Shown here piece by piece: positions 9,051-21,563 of a stretch of 64,000 nt of DNA; within the stretch, counting starts at the first letter, position 1; each line of letters opens with the position of its first letter. This DNA is from Populus alba (Eukaryota > Streptophyta > Magnoliopsida > Malpighiales > Salicaceae), in the NCBI RefSeq assembly GCF_005239225.2, contig NC_133300.1, positions 18,279,584 to 18,343,583 on the forward strand. The letters run 5' to 3'. The notes under the pieces were generated by a model. That model saw nothing but the letters and a program-made list of their open reading frames with translations. It had not been told where the DNA came from and did no database searches. A program made the position numbers and the translations under genes.

Positions 9051-12000
9051 ATAATAATTTGATAATATTGTTGACTTTTACTATTATGGAAACTGTTGCT
9101 TTGCTGTAGTTATGGATACAATTAATTGCTGTTTTTAATTAACATGTAGTTGGTAAAAATCATGATAAAATAACATCACACAATAAAAATTAGTTGTGAT
9201 TATTGGTTATAATAAAAAAAAAAAAACTCATCAAATTAATTAATTTTAGGGTTGATAATATGTGTGTACTCAACTATTTATTTATTAAACAATTCTTGGT
9301 ATTGTGGTGAGAGTAAGAATGCATTCAAACCTCGTTATCAACAAACATTTAAAAATCAATGAGATATTTTTTATTTGTTTTCTAATTCAGATCAGAGGAC
9401 TAAAATCTATAAAAATTGATTAAATTAATTCAAATGATTTAGACCAATTTAAGGGTATTATAATATTATAATTGAGATTGAGAGGAAGAACGTAATCTCG
9501 ATCGATTAACGTATAAATTAACATCAAAACTGAATTAAAGAACCTACAATATTTACATAATTTCTCTTCCTCTTTCTTTTTCATTCTTGTGAACATGCAT
9601 CGTTTCAATTAATTGAGAATCACAATGAATTAAATGCAGGTAGGATATCAATTCAAGAATTAACAATACCTAAGTGAATAAATGAAATTTTGTAACCATT
9701 TTATGATATAACTCAATTAATTAGATTTTTAATTTGTTTTTTAGAGATTATCAATTTAAATTTTATAAATTTTAGAGTCGCTAAATTTTTTTTATAAATT
9801 TTAGAGTCGCTAAAAATTTATATAATCATTACCTACATTAATAAAAATAAATAAAAACAAATAAATGACATGCTGCGTTATCTTAATTTCCATTAATTAA
9901 AAAAGAAAGCTGCAGGTAGGTTCACATAAATTGCGGTGGAGACCATCCCGACCTACTCTGTCGTCATCTTTACACTATTTTAGGTTGTGTGGACAGAGCT
10001 CCATTAAAGTAAATGCATTTCTTTGTGGGATCTTACGTTAGCCATGGGATAATGTCTACACAATATATCGGGCATTTGATTTTCCTTTTTATCAAACATG
10101 GAAAGTTAAGTTGTCGTTAATATTGCTTTAAATCTTGCTCGTACTTCTATCACATTTATGTTAAAATCAAATGCTTTTAAAAGCATGTAAGAACTAACTC
10201 TTAAGATGATTATTCCCATCCCAATTGATACATTTATTTTTATTTTATTTTATTTTTTTTACAATGACTTTTAGGGTTCAAATCCTAAAACAGAAACAAA
10301 AATTACTTAGAGCCTGGTTGAATCTCCAACAAATCAAGCAATTGTTAGTATGCATAATACACCTATTTCTGGAGATTCTTTAGTTAGCGTAGGGTGAAAT
10401 AAGACTCAACTAGCTGCAATTAACCTCTGATTCTTTGTTAAGAAGCATAATTGCACGTACCTTGGGTCATTTTTTCCTTTCTGTCGACGAACAAAACCCT
10501 TCAAGTGGGATGCAAAAAGAAAAATGTTACACGTATCACGTTTATCTTGCCTTCCCATATATATACTGCTACTCTTAGTACTTGTTTGAAAAAAAAAAAA
10601 AAAAAAAAAAACAAGAAGAAGTTTGAATTGGAATATCAACATTGAGAAAAACTTTTATTTGGCGCCCTGAAGGATTTTTCATGTGAGTTGTGGTGTTAGA
10701 TTCGTATATTCATGCATGTAATTGTGTGTAAGTTCTTTGTAATTGATCATTGCCTTGCTAGAATTCATCTACACTGCTTTGAATTATCAGCACACTGATT
10801 TTCAGGCTTCTCATATGACCTTCACAGCTGGTCCATGTGCTGTCAGATAGATAATTTCTTGTTGATCTTTCTACTCTCATATAATTTTTTATGATCCATG
10901 TGTGAACCCCATTTTATTTTTCACAATAATAATAATAATAATGTGGATGGTAGCATGCAGTAAGACTCAAATTATAATACATCTAATATCCCTCATAGCA
11001 GGTATAGTTGTTAAATTAGGTTGGATCTGATGAGTTAATTTTTTTTTAAAAAAAGGATTTAAACCTAGATTTTAATTAAATTTTAAGTTGAATTAAAAAA
11101 TATTAACCTGATAAAATTCAATCGATGCAATTAAATTAATCAATTATCTAATTGACTCAATTGAATTCGGTGTAGATTTAATCAGGAAAATATTAAAGAT
11201 TTGTTTTTTAAAAAAAATGATATAATATAGATTGTCTTGATAATTAGCAACTAAAAAACTTCTCGGGATAAGTTTTCGAGCTGATTATAATGACTGCAAA
11301 ACTGGATGAAGAAGTAACAAGTTGGAAATGGCCCATTTGTTGATGATATTATTTTAACTTACCCTTTGAAGTTTATGGATCAGTCAATTTACCTCCATTT
11401 TTTTTTCTTTGTGCGTGTGAATCAACCATCCCGTGTGAATCAACCATCCCCTTCAAGTATAAAGAAAGTCTCAATTAAGCCCTTCCATCACTCTCTGTTG
11501 ATTGAAGTGGTGGAAGGGGTTTCATGACTTCTTTTTTGTCTCAATTAAGCCCTAAAGTTTGAAACAACTTTAAATTAAGCATTCAAAAGAGAAATAGAAA
11601 AATTAAGACTTGGCTTACCCGAAAAAAAAAAATATATTTTTACCCGTAGTTTTTGGAGTCGCACTTTTTGAATCTCAAGATCGGTTAATTTAGACTAAAA
11701 ACAACCATCACTTACGTGGTAAGGATTGTCAAGAGGCTCGATTTTATGTTCTCTCTTAAAAAGGGATGTTTTGGATCATAAAAACTATAAGGAAGTAATC
11801 TAAAAACTAGCCATTCACCATCATAATAAGATCTAAATTGGTCACTTTCAATGGTTAGCTTTTACTTCTTTAGCCAGGGGTAGACTGTTCAAGTGTCTGA
11901 AAATACAATAAAAAAAATTTTAAAATATACATTTCACCTTAAAACAACAACATCTAAGTAATTGTCTGGGAATATGATTAAAATTACTTTTTAAAGTATT

Positions 12001-14079
12001 TTTTATGTTGAAATACATGATATATTTTTATTTTTAAAAAATTATTTTTTAAATCAGCATATTAAAACGATTCAAAATATACATAAAAAATAATTTTTAA
12101 TAAAAAAAATTAATTTTTTATAAAATGCAGTTTGTACAGCGTTTACAAACATAAAATTATTATTCTCCGCCGCATTATTTTGTAAATTTTTTGTTCCTTA
12201 TCTGCATATAACGGTTGAGGAAAGTGCGAGGAACGGATGTCGTTCACATCACAATCTTTGAAATTACTTGCTATGAGGAGCTTGCAAGACTCCTTCGGCC
12301 ATGGCTGCTCAAATAAAGCTCGCACCCATTTGACCTCACTTGTCGGGTGTAGTACATTGCTAGCTATCATTAATTTGAGTCCCTACACAAGTTTTGATCG
12401 CCTAATAAGTTCAAAGCTTTCATTATCTCCACATGAGATTTAACATGTATAGTAACACATTTAGATAATATGTTTCATAAGCTTCCATGAACAATCCATA
12501 TAGCGGCTACTGCATTTAAATACATTACTTTTAGTTAATTAAACTTGATATTCTACCAATCATATATTGAGACAAAAAGTAGATGAATAAATTGAAGGCA
12601 CTCCTCTTGAATTCGTGCCCTCCATTAATTTATTAATTATATATATCACTACGTAACTCATAAAACTCATATTACAGAGACTCGTAAATATTTTATTCTC
12701 AATCTGAATTGACTTATTAGATATTAGAGTGCCCCCAATTAATCCTTCCAAAAAAAAAAAAAGTGCTAATATTATCCACTGATTTTCTTAGAAATACACA
12801 TGAATGTTCGTAGAAATTCCCCCTTCCTTGTACGTTTATTTCTCCAAAATCGATTATGAATAAAACCCACTTAAATTATTCATAAATGTGCTAATATTAT
12901 CCACTGATTTTAATCAAAATGAGTGATTTCAATATTTTTCTTACTTAATAATAAGCTGAGTAATCAAATATGAATCAACTCCTAATTATATAAATTCCTG
13001 CCCACAACTCAAAATCATCCAACTTAACTCTCAATAACCCAACCCGTAAATAGTACTCCCAACTCCCATTTATTATATATAATTCTTTTGATACATAATT
13101 AAATGCAAAACAATAGCTGAAAAATTGAAAAAATTGAAGAAGGCTGAATTTAATCCATGGAGTCGATCCCAACCAAATATCATGCACGAGGCAATTGCTC
13201 CCTCGTAACCTTACTTCATAGATAAAATATGAACCTAAATCATGCACCTAATTAATGAACCTCCACTAACTCTCCTGAAAATCTTTTTTTCTCTTCATAT
13301 TTTAGGTTGTACCAAACGTTTTATCTTCTTATTATTCCTTTTTTTTGGTGCATACCAAACATTTTCTTAGTCGATTCCTAAAATCGATTTTCCTTTATCA
13401 CACAGCGACACGGCATGTTCTCACCTAATTCAAGTCGATCGTTAGGAGGAAAAAAAGAAAAAGAAAAACCCATTCTGGGCGACAACGAAGTATACAAGAA
13501 CACATGCATATGTTCATGATGAGAACAGAACCTTCCGAAATCTAAAAAAATGATTCCAATTATTATTTTGTCTTTTCTATAGATGAGATGGTCTAACAAA
13601 GTTAATGCCTTCGGTGGAAAATTAAGCAAACCCTAAATATATATTGCATGTCCAGCCGTAGACTATAGTTTTTATATAAGTTTTAGTCCAAAGTCTCCGG
13701 TCCTTCATGTCTTTGCATGGTGACATGGTCTACATTCAACTCTGATCAGTATATACGAAAGATAATGCAGTATATGTGGCAGTAGAGGAGGGAGTCTCAC
13801 ATCATTAACTTTGCCCTCTTTTCCAGAAGTTGACAATTTTTTGTCCGGAAAATAAATAATTAAGCCCGTGCTACACAAAAGGTCGGTCACCTGTCCGTTA
13901 CGAGTTATTTTGAAATTTGTAGCTACACTGACATGGTTGCTGTCAATTATAATCTAGAAAAATGGAAAAACTTTGCATACCTACATGTATTGTATTTGAA
14001 TATAAAATTTGTGTATTTATCTTAAAAAATATTAAAATAATATATATTTTTTTATTTCATAAAAAATTTCATAAATTAA

Positions 14080-14340
14080 TAGCTTAATCTGTTAAGTGAG
14101 GTCTCAATATATAATTTATATTATTATTTAATATACCCCCTCAAGTAAAAGTCATTTGGATTTGAAACTTGCACATGTTCATACTACCTTGTGCTTAATT
14201 TTTAATAAATAAATAAAGAATAATGAGATTCGAACTCGTGATCGTTTGGTCATCAAAACTATAATATCATACCAAGTAATTATCACAACCCAATATGTTA
14301 AACTATTAGGTGAAATGTCATGATTTATATTAGTATTTTG
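14080..14340 (-). mobile_element. Decayed TRIM-like copy
   Basis: It shares the arrangement of the better copy at 17006-17300. A left repeat (AAGTGAGGTCTC...TTTATATTATTATTTAATA) is followed by CCCCCTCAAG, then a body with GAGATTCGAACTCGTGATCG, then a second diverged repeat (about 14281-14340). Both repeats are heavily mutated, and the primer-binding site survives only as ATATCATACCA. Confidence 0.55.
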
Positions 14341-15191
14341 TAATAATTTTAATTTGCTAATATAAAAATTTAAAAAAAATCTAAAAAAAAATATTTTAAT
14401 ATATTTTTAAATTAAAAATATTCTTAAAAAACACAAGCCTTCAACTTAGATATTCGAGCACTGATCTTTCTACTTGTTCATGGCTTAAGGAGTAGCCTTT
14501 GATGAATAATGCTAAGCTAGGATCTCCCCAAAACATTTTGAAATCGTTTATGTTTTGGTCAATGAACTTACATAATGCCCTAATATAATTAACTCATATA
14601 TATATATATATATATATATCATCTCATACATTAAATTATAGGTATATTTTATTAATGAATCTCATTAAACCAATAATTGATATTTCTTTTTATAAATGAA
14701 TTTTATAAAACTATCATGTAAGATTAACATTTATATAAGTCGTATGTAGGACCGGTCGAATAGAACCCCTCTTAAAATCAATGAATAATGAAATTCTCCG
14801 GTGGAAATAACAAATCAAGCTATCATTATATTCTCAATATTTGAAAAACAAAGTCTTATATTAGTGTAGATGAATGATTTCATAAACAATCTGTAGTATT
14901 TTCGTCGTTAATTATATGTTTTCTCAACAATGCACCAGCTGTTGAGCATACACTGCTGCTGCTAATTAAGAGAGTGGAAACCGGTGAATTAAGTTGGATG
15001 TGGAGAACATGTTTCTGAATCATAAAACAATCGGATCTTGTTTCATGGTGACATCAACGACAGTTGAAATTGCATTGCATTTTAAAAGAACTTTTATATG
15101 TGAAGATGTGACATGGCAACATGATAAGATGATATGCTCGGATACGACAGTATCCCGTCTGGCTAGTTGAGATAGAAAGAAACTAGCCTTA

Positions 15192-15374
15192 GAGTCGGTT
15201 TATTTCTACGTTTTAAAAGTGTTTTTAAAAAAAATTAAATTTTTTTTATTAACTTCAAATTAATATGTTTTTAGTGTTTTCAAATCATTTTTATATGCTG
15301 ATCCATCATTGGCATGTATTTTGACACGAAAAGCTATTTGAAAAGCAACCGCAACCACACTGCCAAACAAGCTT
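15192..15374. repeat. Tourist-like MITE flanked by TTA
   Basis: TTA lies on both sides (15189-15191 and 15375-15377). The right end, read inversely, is AAGCTTGTTTGGCAGTGTGG, matching the terminal sequence of the copy at 62044. The left end is more diverged. TTA duplication with TGTTTGG-type ends is typical of PIF/Harbinger-derived MITEs. Confidence 0.6.
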
Positions 15375-16050
15375 TTAAGCTTCAACGTTTTGCTGCAGAA
15401 TTACACTGAAATCATTATTGTTATTATTCTAGTTCACGAGTTTAGCATATTAGTTCGAGTTATTCGTTTGACGTGGTTATCCATAAATCATTTTTTTTTA
15501 TGCTTTAATTGATTTTTTTAATTTCATCATTTAATATTGGATGTTGAGAAATAGATTACATGATTTATTTTTATTTATTTTCTATAAAGTTATTCTTAAA
15601 TAAGTGTTTATTTTAGGTTAATGCTTAATTTTATGAACATCTATTTTTATCATATAATTAATTAAAAAAATTTATAAAATAAAAGTTATTAAATCCAATA
15701 GAGCCCATGAGTCAAGTCGTGGGGGGACTGTGATCAATCTAATTTGTCATTATCTCAATATTATAAAATAATTATTATCTTGAAATTTTTTTTAAAAGCC
15801 AAGTCATCTTTTTACCGATCATCAAAATTACATTTAAAACCATGATATTAATAAATTTAAATCGGGCTAATCTTTACATAATTTAATTTAATTGGAAACT
15901 TGAATCACGTAAAAAGATGAGTAAATAAATTTTAAAATTGATCTGTTTGTTATGTTTAATAATACTATCAAAAATTTATTCACATTCTTGACATTTTTTT
16001 TAAAATTAAAAAAGAATCTAACCCACATGCAAAAAGCGCGTACCTATATA

Positions 16051-17005
16051 CTGCTGTCAGCTAATTTTCAAGACCATTCGGTCCGCAAAGGCTCTGGCCT
16101 CCGAGCCTAAAGGTCACTGTTCAAATTTGAAAGACTAGACAGACGACCAATGAACATGCTTGGCATGGAGTACAAGCCCCACAAGTCTTAAAAAACTGGG
16201 GATCACACACAAGAAGGCAGTTCTGAAGGTCAAGAGAATGCCTTAATTAGATGAATGGGCAGAAAACATGAGAAGAAGACGAGAGATGATTGTGGGGTTG
16301 GGTTGCTTTTCTGTACACATCATGAACCCTACGAATGCCCTAATCGCGTGCTTGTCATCCTTCCAGTGGGTCTCCACAAAGAAATTTTGGAACCAAGAGT
16401 CGACATGCCCTTCCTTCACTTTCATATTCATTGATGGCAAAGGATATGATCAAATTTGGGATGCAGTTTTTTACGACTCCTTCGTTCTTTCAGACCTTCA
16501 CATACTTGAAAGGTTGGATTTTTTTTTCTTTGTTTTCTCCCATGGATGGAGGGTCCCAGTTGGCATTTTGTTTTCAATAAATTGTGAGGGAGGAGGGTTC
16601 TTAAGAGAGTTGTTGCCAGCACAAAAGGGCTTGTTTTCATTGCTTTATAGGAACCTTGCGGCTTTTCGGCTAAATCTATCTACCTTTAACTTGTTCTTAT
16701 GGGTGTGAGCTGTGACTTCTGCTTGCTACATGTGATTGTGAGTTCAGATTTCTATTTGTTCTCTCTGTTGGACCATCGAAGGAAAAATTCAAAGTGATGA
16801 TAATGCAACGTCCAAAAGTCTAACCACGATCCCCTGCGCTAATCTGACCCTTAATTTGTACTGAGAAATATAACGAGCTTATGATTAAATTGAAATTAAG
16901 TTCAGAAATGAGAAGCTTTGGCAAAAGTACAACCCTGGAAAACTCTGGAGAATTTATTTCGGTCTCATGGATGAATTAGGATTCATACAAGTTTAAAGCT
17001 AATTC
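16051..17005. other. Spacer with unrecognised open frames
   Basis: It contains a 146-codon plus-strand open frame from 16268 and overlapping minus-strand frames. None resembles a known family, and openness on both strands argues against coding. A tRNA-B-box-like stretch at about 16110-16130 was noted but has no A box that I trust. Confidence 0.4.
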
Positions 17006-17300
17006 TATTAGAGAATCATCTCAATCTAAAAACTTAAGCAATTAGGTGAGGTTCTAGAATGTGATTTATATTATTCTCTAATACACCCCCTCAAGTGAAA
17101 GCCCTTTGGGCTTGAAACTTGCACATGTCTATTTTACCATATGTACTTAATTTTTATCAAATAAATGGGGATGATGAAATTCAAACTCGTGATCACTTGG
17201 TCAACAAGGCTCTGATACCATGTTAAAGAACCATCTCAACCTAAAAACTTAAGCTATTAGATGAGGTTTTTAAAATATGATTTATATTATTCTTTAAGAG
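17006..17300 (-). mobile_element. TRIM: 295 bp miniature LTR element
   Basis: Two direct repeats of about 80 bp (17006-17085 and 17221-17300) flank a body of only 135 bp. Immediately inside the right repeat, 17209-17220 reads on the minus strand as TGGTATCAGAGC, a perfect initiator tRNA-Met primer-binding site. Immediately inside the left repeat is CCCCCTCAAG, which is CTTGAGGGGG on the minus strand, a good polypurine tract. Repeat termini are TG...CA at the preserved ends and mutated at the others. There is no coding capacity. These are the defining features of a terminal-repeat retrotransposon in miniature, which depends on enzymes from autonomous elements. Confidence 0.85.
17221..17300 (-). 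repeat. 5' LTR of the TRIM
   Basis: It begins TGTTAAAGAACCATCTCAAC and is about 80% identical to 17006-17085. It directly abuts the primer-binding site at 17209-17220. Confidence 0.8.
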
Positions 17301-17336
17301 ATTATACTTGAAGGATGTCAACGCCTTAGAGTAAAA

Positions 17337-18425
17337 TGCACGCTACAAAACCCCAGGATTTCCAAAGACAAGAAGCGTTCAACAGATTTGCTGAGAAAGC
17401 ACAATATTTGCAAGGAAAATCTGAGGAAGAAGACTGAAAATAAAAACTACTTCTAAGACCAAAGTGGTTATTATGCTCCAGGAAATTTTAATGGGAACAT
17501 GCTGAATGACTTTAAAAGGGAGCAGGAAATTGCAATGGAAACACAGGATTGGTTATTGAAAGAGAAGTGCAGAGGGACCGAACAATTTCTCATTCCTTGG
17601 AATAAAGAATATTATGGACTTGAAGTGAAGAACATTAAAAAGAAGAAAAGAACACAACATGACTTCGAACAGAGAACGCGAGAATTTGTTCCTGGCTCAT
17701 TCTCTTCAAAATTCTAGCTGTACAGCAGTTGAATAAATCAGAGCCTCGTAATATTGTTCTTGGGTTCTTACCTTTTTATTTAAAACAAATTGTAAAATAG
17801 TTGGAACATAAGGCAAGTTCAAGCACCGATTCCCTCTCCTTTTTTCCCCACAGAATAACTAAAGGAGGATGAACTTTAAACTGCAAGGCAAAGTGTTCCA
17901 TAGTGGGCTGATCTTTAGCCATTGATCACTCATTTCTTGCCCCTGGATTCCATCAACTTCAATCCTTTCAGCGATCAGTTGGTTACTTAAGACTTGAAGC
18001 ATTGATTATTATGGAATCAAGCATGCAATTTCTTCAATTTTGTCTGGTGTTTAACCATGATTCAATTATACTAGCCCACAATACCATTGCCATTAACCTG
18101 CAGCTATTGTCTCCGTCCTCATGATTCAATTATGGAAGAAGCTGAATATACTCAAGGAGCCATTAAAGCATCTAGATTGAAGTTTCTATGGTGGTAAAGG
18201 TTAAACAGACAAGTGAGTTTGAACACAGGCAAGAATACCATGGACTTGAAGCGAAGAGCCCTAAACGAAGAAAAGAACATGACATGAGTTTGAACAGAAG
18301 GCAAGAATTTGATCCTGGCCCATTCTCTTTAAAATTTCTAGCTGTACAGCATTTGGAGTTTCACAAGGCAAAAGATTCTTATTAAAGCAAATCACAAGGC
18401 AAGTTCAAGCATTGATTCCCTCCAT
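17337..18425 (+). pseudogene. Unrecognised coding-like block, partly duplicated
   Basis: Two stretches carry related open frames. The first encodes ...YYGLEVKNIKKKKRTQHD...EFVPGSFSSKF, ending at 17717. The second encodes ...YHGLEAKSPKRRKEHD...EFDPGPFSLKF (18188-18385). DNA similarity runs over about 17605-17850 and 18230-18425, including the 3' side (AGCTGTACAGCA and AAGGCAAGTTCAAGC). Upstream, 17337-17438 has another open run (ATKPQDFQRQEAFNRFAEKA), then a stop, then DQSGYYAPGNFNGN in a different frame. It is hydrophilic and Lys/Glu-rich, with no domain I recognise. Similarity at amino-acid level between diverged copies suggests it came from a real gene, now broken. It may also be untranslated repeat DNA. 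Confidence 0.4.
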
Positions 18426-18670
18426 AGACAAGAATCTTGCTCCATTCTCTTTATTATATGCTTTCCCTGTTGCGAGCATTCGAACGCGGTGCTGCAAAAC
18501 ATCTGATACAGTTCACGCGTCGTATTATACAAGAAACATGGAAGTCACCCCCTTCCCACATGAGAAAAGATCTTAAAACATTTCCCCTTCAATAAAGAGC
18601 TGAAAGGGTATGGTAGAAATTATTAAAGAAACTAGTAATGCCAAAAAATCCAAACTGACAGAAGAAAAAC

Positions 18671-18835
18671 AGAAGGTAACCTCGGAAAATAAAAAAATAA
18701 AACGGAAAGGCGGGAATGAAGATCAGCGGGAAAGGTTGTTATAGTTGGGCTGGGCCAAGAAGTTCAAAGTAAAGCGTGAGGTTCGGTAAGGAAGGTGAGG
18801 CCCGCCCTAGCACCAAATTGATTGGGAATTTAATT
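18671..18835 (+). repeat. Direct repeat, left copy, flanking the NB-LRR remnant
   Basis: It contains AGAAGGTAACCTCGG, AAAGGCGGGAA and AGTTCAAAGTAAAGCGTGAG in the same order as 20625-20790, with small indels between them. The two copies bracket the inverted NB-LRR pseudogene. Confidence 0.75.
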
Positions 18836-19782
18836 TTGTTTTATTTTAGGGCAGCCTTAACATTAGGCCCTCAACTATGATTTTAAGTATAGTATGGTGC
18901 TCACACTAAACTTTATTTCATATGAATCTCCAAATAATCACGAAACTTTCAGTTACGTCTCACAGATAAAGCTAAAATCTTCTCATTTCTTCCTTAGGGA
19001 GAACATAAGAAGCTAAAGATATTCAATTGAGAAAATCTACAGAGTTATATAATATTCGTAATATAAGATTTATGAAGTTAAGGCTTTTGTTGAGAAAATG
19101 TTTTATCAAATTGAGTAGGGTGAGAAAAAAATTAAAAAATCAATTAAACCGAGAAAACTGAAAAAAATGTTTTTAAAAAACTAAATCATGAAAAAAACTA
19201 ATTAAAATTTTGAAAAAACCGATTGGTTCAATTTAATTTTGATTTTATAAGTCTGAAACCAAAAAATCGAATTGAATCCAAACCGGAAAAAAAAACCAAG
19301 CCAAATCGAAAAAAACTGAGGCAAACTGGTTTGAACCGGTTTTTATTTTTAAAAAACTAAACCGAAACCGATTGATTTGAACCGGTTTCCTTTTAAAAAA
19401 AATTAGTTTGGTTATTTTTTTAATAAAAACAAACCGAACCGAAAATAATTATCTCTAAAACCTAAAATTGAGTTATATAATTATATATTAACTAATTTTG
19501 TAGGCAATAATGCTAAAAAAACCAGCGTTGATAGAATTGTTTTGTTATACATTTGTGTTTTATATTAGCTATCGAAAAAAAAAAAAAAACAGGTTAAAAA
19601 AGTTTCTCTCTCAACAATAATATTGTTTTATATATAATATCAAATCACGTACATTGTCCAATTTACCCCTCAATAATTACTACCCATAATTACTCATTAA
19701 AGGGTATTGTTGTCATTTCAACTCCTTTTTATTTTTATTACAGGGGGTATTACAGTTATCCTCAAGCATAAAAAATTATCGG
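18836..19782. other. Spacer rich in AACCGG-type words
   Basis: No gene is seen. 19130-19460 is a low-complexity tract built from variants of AAACCGAA and its complement AACCGGTTT, a common plant intergenic texture. The remainder is AT-rich. Confidence 0.5.
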
Positions 19783-20515
19783 TGCACAATTTTTTGGCTT
19801 CCTGCTAGCGATACTAAGATAGACTGCCACTCATTTTCAGTTTTCTTCGAGCGCATCAGGCTTCCGACCACTCTTATAGCCAAGGGAACTCCGCCACTCT
19901 TCTCAACTATCTCTGCTTCAATGTTTTCCATTGAATTGAATGGACTCGATGATGGCTATTGTCAATCTTTTTTTGTTGAAATCAACCGATACGCACACCG
20001 AAATCCGCAAATCAAAATGCCCTTCTATTCTTCCGTCGTTGTAGATTAATTGAGCAAGTGTTGTTATACCCAGTCCCCCCATTCCACATATAGCATAAAT
20101 AGAGAAATCATCTGAACTGGTGAGCAGCATGTTGATCAGATCTTCTTTCTCCTTGCCCCTTCCATAAATTTCTGGTTCATCCATCCATGACCAAGTCTCA
20201 CGCAGAGCAAAACTAACTGTTCCTATCTCCACAGCCCCCTCGTTTAGATGGAAACTGTGTCTCTTCTTGGCAATGGCATCTAGTTTTTGTCTAACATTGA
20301 TCTTCAGTTTATGCACCATTCTTTGTCGAAAAACAAGTGGATTACGAGTGCAAGAAAAGAAGGGTTTTGCTTGATTTTTGAGATCTCTTGGCTGCTTATA
20401 GGCTCACTCTTCCACTGCTTTTCCTCTGCATCTAGCAGCACAGCTTGTATAGTTTTTAACATTTTGTTAAGATTTTCAAGTTCAGTCTTTAAGCCCCCAG
20501 CAAGTCCAGCCAAGT
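19783..20515 (-). pseudogene. CC-NB-LRR pseudogene fragment (inverted)
   Basis: Homologous to the N-terminal third of the intact gene at 37679-41059, in the opposite orientation. Three pieces survive. The first is coiled-coil LAGGLKTELENLN...[12 protein letters not shown] deletion and frameshift follow. The second runs from the MVHKLK region through [20 protein letters not shown] to the P-loop and RNBS-A. A large deletion follows. The third is a [15 protein letters not shown] piece at 19790-19920. The P-loop reads GMGGLGITT: the ATP-binding lysine is replaced by isoleucine. The sequence stops before the ARC2 and LRR parts. It cannot encode a working resistance protein. Confidence 0.93.
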
Positions 20516-20624
20516 AATTCCATCAACAAGATCCTGATTACTTGTTCGTTATCTTTCACATTTAACGAATCTCAAATACTCATTTAGGGTAACACTAAAG
20601 CAGGCAACCAAAAAAAAAAGCCCC

Positions 20625-20790
20625 AGAAGGTAACCTCGGAAAGTTAAAAAAATTGGAAAGGCGGGAACTGAACATCGGCTAGAAAGTTAGTTATATAATG
20701 TTCGTTATAGGTGGGTTGGGCCAACAAGTTCAAAGTAAAGCGTGAGGTCGGGGCCAATCCTAGTTTCAAATTGTTTTTTAATTGTGTTTG
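20625..20790 (+). repeat. Direct repeat, right copy
   Basis: Partner of 18671-18835, about 1,954 bp away, with the same blocks (AGAAGGTAACCTCGG, AAAGGCGGGAA, GTTCAAAGTAAAGCGTGAGG). It lies just upstream of the truncated 5' end of the NB-LRR remnant. Confidence 0.75.
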
Positions 20791-20959
20791 TATATATTTT
20801 TAAAATATATTTTACATAAACATTTAGATATTAATTTGGGAAGATTTATAGATCAAGTACCTGGTTTTGGGGCTAATTTGAGGTTTTCTTTATTTTATTT
20901 TGAGACGGGTGGAAATTATGATCTCAAATTATTCCATGTAGAATCCTAGATGTATCTGG

Positions 20960-21563
20960 AATCTTTTTCTCCAAGCTGGATCCTTGTGGACTGCCTGAAA
21001 TGTATTAGTTATTGTGTATGGTATCGGAAAAGGCTCCCAAAGTTGAGAGAGAGAGAGAGAGAGAGAATCAGGGATCAAATCCACTATATTGTAGGAAAAT
21101 GTTAGGACAATTCACTTATGGTGAGATTATCGCTAGCACTTTGCTGGTGTTCTTGTGAAGATTTACAGATCTAGTCTGCTCTACAAATCTAGCATTCCTT
21201 CCAATGCAAAATTGGAAACTGTAACAAGGAATGGAGAGCGGGTTAGTGCTGGAGCTAGATCAGATGATATGGTGGCTGTTCAAGGTGCCATTTGCAGGAC
21301 AATTCAGCTAGGGAGGACAGTACTGCAGCATGGCTTGATGGTTCTAATGGAATCTATTCAACTAAAAGTGCTTCGAAGTTATCGAGGAGCAAAGAAGTGA
21401 GAGTAGACTGGCATGAACTGATCTGGGCTCCTTCACAGATTCTCAGGCACAGCTTTGATTTCATAGCTTGCTGTATTAAACAGATTGTGCACAAAGACAG
21501 GTCGAGTACACAATGGGAAAGAAAACATGGGATTGCTAGGTTGCTTGTAATGTGGAAGTGCTA
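20960..21563 (+). pseudogene. LINE (non-LTR) reverse-transcriptase C-terminal remnant
   Basis: Read across frames, the stretch resembles the end of plant LINE ORF2. A KIYRSSLLYKSSIPSNAKLE segment comes first. Then AWLDGSNGIYSTKSASK and VDWHELIWAPSQILRHSF follow, the pattern of the zinc-binding zf-RVT domain (xWxxSxxGxFSVKSAW...WxKLVW...PRHxF). Frameshifts at about 21240 and 21320 and internal stops break it. A (GA)n microsatellite lies at 21045-21066. It lies convergent with the glutamine synthetase gene. Confidence 0.65.

Larger units (their letters stand above)
7709..16050. other. Gene-poor AT-rich spacer
   Basis: No convincing gene is seen in this 8 kb. Open frames are short, in both orientations, and resemble no family I know. 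It holds MITE-like copies (8878-9050, about 11955-12150, 15192-15374), a decayed TRIM-like copy (about 14080-14340), a poly(A) run at 10589-10610 and small AT microsatellites (for example about 14597-14620). A tRNA-like A/B-box pattern at about 8268-8345 could be a SINE scrap, but this is weak. Confidence 0.6.

Noticed and set aside
16268..16708. 146-codon open frame on the plus strand
   Set aside because: The minus strand is open over the same bases, the peptide matches no family and has a biased Phe-rich run. Likely chance.
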